A DNA stretch of 10,095 bases from an uncultured Saprospiraceae bacterium (lineage in GTDB: Bacteria > Bacteroidota > Bacteroidia > Chitinophagales > Saprospiraceae). Shown piece by piece: positions 8,050 to 10,095 of the stretch; position 1 is the stretch's first letter; the number at the start of each line of letters is the position of its first letter. The DNA lies in assembly GCA_934699305.1 (NCBI GenBank), contig CAKUWM010000079.1:1-10095 (forward strand), written 5' to 3'. The notes under the pieces are model-generated. The model was given only the letters and a program-made list of their open reading frames with translations, had not been told where the DNA came from and ran no database searches. The translations under genes and the position numbers were made by a program.

Positions 8050-9516
8050 ATGAGAATAATTTTTACATTACTTGGCGTGGCACTATTTACGCTAAGCTTA
8101 CAAGCACAGTTTACTTCTCCCAATACCGGCGTACGGTGGACTCTCGACTCGGTTGCAGCTCATTCTCCGACTACTGTTACCATATCTGACTCGACCTACA
8201 GTCTGTTAGAAGAGTTGAATTTTGAAGAAAATGATTCTTTGATAATTGATAAAAATATCCGCTTAGAAATAGCCGCAGGCATTGAAGCCAAGATAAAAGG
8301 GTATTTCTACTGTAGTGCTGATTCTATCGTTATTTCAGCCATTGACAAAGAAAATCCATACAAAGGCTTTTGGTTTTACGAATCAGCCACTGTTTATTTC
8401 AACCATACTACGATTGAATATGGTGGAGGACTAAAAGTCATAACTCCCGATTTTTTAATGGAGCAATGCGAGATGTCTAATAATACCCTCGATCGCGGCT
8501 CTTCGACCGGTGGAGCTATCTCTTTTTCCAAAGGAAGCCCTATAGTCAGGAGTTCTATATTTAAATACAACATCCATCCGGCCCTATCCTCTGCCGCCAA
8601 TGCTTCCGCTGCCGTTCAGGTTTTCGATTGCTACTTTGAAGGAAATAATCAAAAAAACAACAACCGACCCCAAATCAATTTAGGACCAAGTGGCGAAGCC
8701 GATTCAACCAGAATTATTGGTAATTTCGTGATTGGAGATCGCAACTTAACCATGGTGGGTGGGATTTCCGTATCCAGCCTGGTAGGCGTGACCAATCAGT
8801 TTGTCATACGCTCCAATGATATAAACGACAACCGCTATGGCATCACTTCTGCGGGCAACTCAACCGGAAAGATTGAAAGAAACAACATACTCAACAACAA
8901 CACAGAAACCAACCCTCTCGTGGGAGGCAGCGGAATATCGCTTTATGGAACAAATATGGTTGTGATTACCGAAAACAACATTGTCAACAACCTGTGGGGT
9001 ATAACCCTCATTCAGAATGCACTCGCCAACTTGGGAAGTGATGACGCAGAAGACTTTAATCCCGGCTTGAATTACTTTTCTGAAAATGGCAATGGAGGTA
9101 AAATTTATGCTTTGTATAACAATACCCCCAATGAAGTAAAGGCTCTACACAATTGTTGGATAGGAGGCAAATATTCCACTACCGAAGAAGTAGAAGATGT
9201 AATCTTTCACGTCCAAGACGACACGACACTTGGAAAAGTAATCTATCAGCCTTTTGAATGCGGTCAGATTGTATCAACCTCTAAGGTAAATGAAAATCGA
9301 TTAGTCATCGCTCCCAATCCTGCCGGTCCTACCTTTACTATTCAATCCTCCAAAGACGGCCTGTTGGAAATATTCAATATAGCTGGTGTCAAAGTTTTTG
9401 AAAAATATTTAAACCATGGATTTCATGATATTAGTTCCGACTTTATTCCGGGTATTTACATCGTTAGACTTGGAAATGAAACCTCATTTACCGTTCGTAA
9501 GCTCATCATACACTAA
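8050..9516 (+). CDS. Secreted right-handed beta-helix protein with T9SS type A sorting domain
   Basis: The 488-residue protein starts with a clear signal peptide (residues 1-18/19, MRIIFTLLGVALF..., likely cleaved after SLQA). Residues about 105-370 are rich in short Asn/Gly turns and alternating hydrophobics, such as RSNDINDNRYGI, IERNNILNNN and ITENNIVNNLWGI, which is the repeat style of PbH1/pectate-lyase-like parallel beta-helices. The segment HNCWIGG near 367-373 is a common cap at the end of such helices. Residues about 413-488 are a C-terminal sorting domain: APNPAGPTFTI, LEIFNIAGVKVFE, PGIYIVRL and the basic KLIIH end. Family knowledge: this domain directs export through the type IX (Por) system and anchoring or release at the cell surface. 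The substrate is unknown; no catalytic residues of a named polysaccharide lyase can be assigned, so an adhesin or structural role is equally possible. It is a single-gene unit, with a non-coding leader before it and a strong hairpin after it. Confidence 0.87.
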   Translation: MRIIFTLLGVALFTLSLQAQFTSPNTGVRWTLDSVAAHSPTTVTISDSTYSLLEELNFEENDSLIIDKNIRLEIAAGIEAKIKGYFYCSADSIVISAIDKENPYKGFWFYESATVYFNHTTIEYGGGLKVITPDFLMEQCEMSNNTLDRGSSTGGAISFSKGSPIVRSSIFKYNIHPALSSAANASAAVQVFDCYFEGNNQKNNNRPQINLGPSGEADSTRIIGNFVIGDRNLTMVGGISVSSLVGVTNQFVIRSNDINDNRYGITSAGNSTGKIERNNILNNNTETNPLVGGSGISLYGTNMVVITENNIVNNLWGITLIQNALANLGSDDAEDFNPGLNYFSENGNGGKIYALYNNTPNEVKALHNCWIGGKYSTTEEVEDVIFHVQDDTTLGKVIYQPFECGQIVSTSKVNENRLVIAPNPAGPTFTIQSSKDGLLEIFNIAGVKVFEKYLNHGFHDISSDFIPGIYIVRLGNETSFTVRKLIIH

Positions 9517-9526
9517 GTAAATGCAT

Positions 9527-9580
9527 TGAATACGAAGTAGGTTTTTATTTTCAGACAATTAAAAACCTGCTTCGTATTCA
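9527..9580 (+). terminator. 21-bp stem hairpin after the beta-helix gene, probable terminator
   Basis: The left arm (9527-9547, from TGAATACGAAG to GTTTTTA) and the right arm (9560-9580, from TAAAAACC to CGTATTCA) pair over 21 positions with one G-U wobble (T9538 against G9569). The loop is 12 nt. It begins 11 nt after the stop codon. The T-run sits inside the stem next to the loop rather than after it, and the following bases (TTATAATTCTTT) are only moderately T-rich. It is therefore not a textbook intrinsic terminator, though the position strongly suggests a 3'-end or transcript-stabilising element. Confidence 0.6.
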
Positions 9581-9616
9581 TTATAATTCTTTACAAGCAC
9601 AGGATTTTATGTATTA

Positions 9617-9663
9617 AATCCATATTATAGGCAAGAATTTCATCCTTAAGAGGAATATGGATT
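9617..9663. repeat. 10-bp inverted repeat
   Basis: AATCCATATT (9617-9626) and AATATGGATT (9654-9663) are perfect reverse complements separated by 27 nt. It lies 37 nt after the large hairpin, in non-coding DNA. It could be part of a structured RNA or of an old repeat element; nothing in the sequence decides this. Confidence 0.5.
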
Positions 9664-9670
9664 AATTTAA

Positions 9671-9770
9671 ATATTTCTAATGTGAGACGCTTTGTTGTTA
9701 GAAAATATTCACAGTATAACGTTGTGACATTGATATATTTTCTGCATTTGGATACAATGTTTAGAAATAT
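9671..9770. repeat. 10-bp inverted repeat with 80-nt spacing
   Basis: ATATTTCTAA (9671-9680) and TTAGAAATAT (9761-9770) are perfect reverse complements. A near copy of the right arm, TTAGAAAATATT, lies between them (about 9699-9710) and could pair with the same left arm. AT-rich arms of this length can arise by chance, so the confidence is modest. Confidence 0.35.
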
Positions 9771-9925
9771 CACGAATTATAAAAATAAAATCCGCTGCTT
9801 TGATCAACTATTTAAGTGGAATAAAAGGAGCAAATTCAATAAATCCACATTCAGGATAAGACAAATGCGGAATGTGAGTTTAAGAAGAATTCCGGTTGAA
9901 CAAGGATGAATATTCGAGACAGCAT

Positions 9926-9945
9926 AATCCCGAAGGGATGATATT
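9926..9945 (+). repeat. Palindromic intergenic repeat, copy 1
   Basis: AATCCCGAAGGGATGATATT contains the palindromic core ATCCC-GAA-GGGAT. It matches copy 2 at 18 of 20 positions. The 8-mer AGCATAAT directly before it (9921-9928) recurs at 9960-9967 between the two copies. Confidence 0.7.
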
Positions 9946-9951
9946 TTTATA

Positions 9952-9973
9952 GAAAACATAGCATAATGTTTTC
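9952..9973 (+). repeat. 8-bp hairpin between the two palindromic repeats
   Basis: GAAAACAT (9952-9959) and ATGTTTTC (9966-9973) are perfect reverse complements with a 6-nt loop. The hairpin lies almost symmetrically between the two ATCCCGnAGGGAT palindromes, which suggests that the three elements form one module. Confidence 0.65.
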
Positions 9974-9975
9974 AA

Positions 9976-9995
9976 AATCCCGTAGGGATGACATT
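9976..9995 (+). repeat. Palindromic intergenic repeat, copy 2
   Basis: AATCCCGTAGGGATGACATT has the same ATCCC-nnn-GGGAT palindrome as copy 1. It differs only in the central base (A to T) and at position 17 (T to C). The start-to-start distance to copy 1 is exactly 50 nt. Sequence of this kind is familiar to me from intergenic repeats of Bacteroidota genomes, but I cannot name a catalogued family. Confidence 0.7.
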
Positions 9996-10095
9996 ATTAC
10001 AAGCCAAGAAAAAATGTATCTGCTCAAAAAAACTGGAACGAATAGATGGAATAATCATTTCACCCATTTTGGGTTCCGCTTTCTGCTATTGAATC
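9996..10095. other. Window end, no gene recognised
   Basis: All frames are short or interrupted. A small ACCC-atttt-GGGT hairpin lies at 10062-10074, with GGAAC/GTTCC (10036-10040/10073-10077) as a possible outer pairing. It may continue the repeat-rich intergenic region beyond the window. Confidence 0.35.

Larger units (their letters stand above)
9581..9920. other. Non-coding AT-rich region with several inverted repeats
   Basis: No frame gives a credible protein. A 75-codon open frame at 9682-9909 has a basic, aromatic-rich, motif-free translation typical of AT-rich non-coding DNA. Structure is visible instead: the 10-bp arms at 9617-9626/9654-9663 and the distant arms at 9671-9680/9761-9770. 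CACATTC...GAATGTG (about 9846-9876) is a weaker pair. Function unknown. Confidence 0.5.

Noticed and set aside
9682..9909. 75-codon plus-strand open frame
   Set aside because: Its translation is basic and low in motif content, has no clear ribosome site, and spans the inverted repeats; it looks like chance in AT-rich intergenic DNA.
9888..9914. Possible third, degenerate copy of the AATCCCGnAGGGATGA repeat
   Set aside because: AATTCCGG...AAGGATGAATATT resembles the unit only loosely, has an insertion in the core and does not fit the 50-nt period.
9926..9995. CRISPR array
   Set aside because: There are only two short repeats, they are palindromic, the spacer itself contains a hairpin, and no cas genes are present.

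Overview
The window looks like a low-GC Bacteroidota chromosome. Two things support this: a secreted protein ending in a type IX secretion (Por) C-terminal sorting domain, and a gene set typical of Bacteroidota flexirubin/aryl-polyene pigment clusters. Shine-Dalgarno signals are weak throughout, as is usual for the phylum. I cannot place it more precisely from sequence alone.

Region 1 (1-6500, minus strand) is a tightly packed operon segment. In transcription order it holds a small hotdog-fold 3-hydroxyacyl-ACP dehydratase-like protein (6500-6129), a GT2 glycosyltransferase with a C-terminal DUF2062 membrane domain (6125-4926), a 1275-residue three-part fusion of MMPL/RND exporter, lysophospholipid-type acyltransferase and SAM methyltransferase (4924-1097), and a FAD-dependent phytoene-desaturase/retinol-saturase-like oxidoreductase (1092 to beyond base 1, cut by the window edge). 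The gaps are 3, 1 and 4 nt, so translation is probably coupled. The likely joint job is to make, tailor, acylate/methylate and export a polyene lipid pigment to the outer membrane. The core enzymes expected of such a cluster (ketosynthases, ACPs, ammonia lyase, CoA/ACP ligase, DarA/DarB-like enzymes) are not in this window and would lie beyond base 1 or elsewhere.

Region 2 (6501-7646) is a short divergent spacer followed by a plus-strand msrA-msrB fusion with an N-terminal export signal, probably a periplasmic methionine sulfoxide repair enzyme. It is unlikely to be part of the pigment pathway.

Region 3 (7647-8049) is about 400 bp without a convincing gene. It carries one 9-bp inverted repeat that may be the msrAB terminator.

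Region 4 (8050-9516, plus strand) encodes a secreted right-handed beta-helix protein with a T9SS type A sorting domain. A very long 21-bp hairpin (9527-9580) follows directly.

Region 5 (9581-10095) is non-coding and rich in inverted repeats. It ends with two copies of a palindromic AATCCCGnAGGGATGAyATT unit exactly 50 nt apart, with a separate 8-bp hairpin between them. This resembles a REP-like intergenic repeat module.

The least ordinary items are the trifunctional fusion, the dehydratase-like protein with Arg where FabZ has its catalytic Glu, and the palindromic repeat module. I see no defence system, CRISPR, mobile element, tRNA or rRNA.
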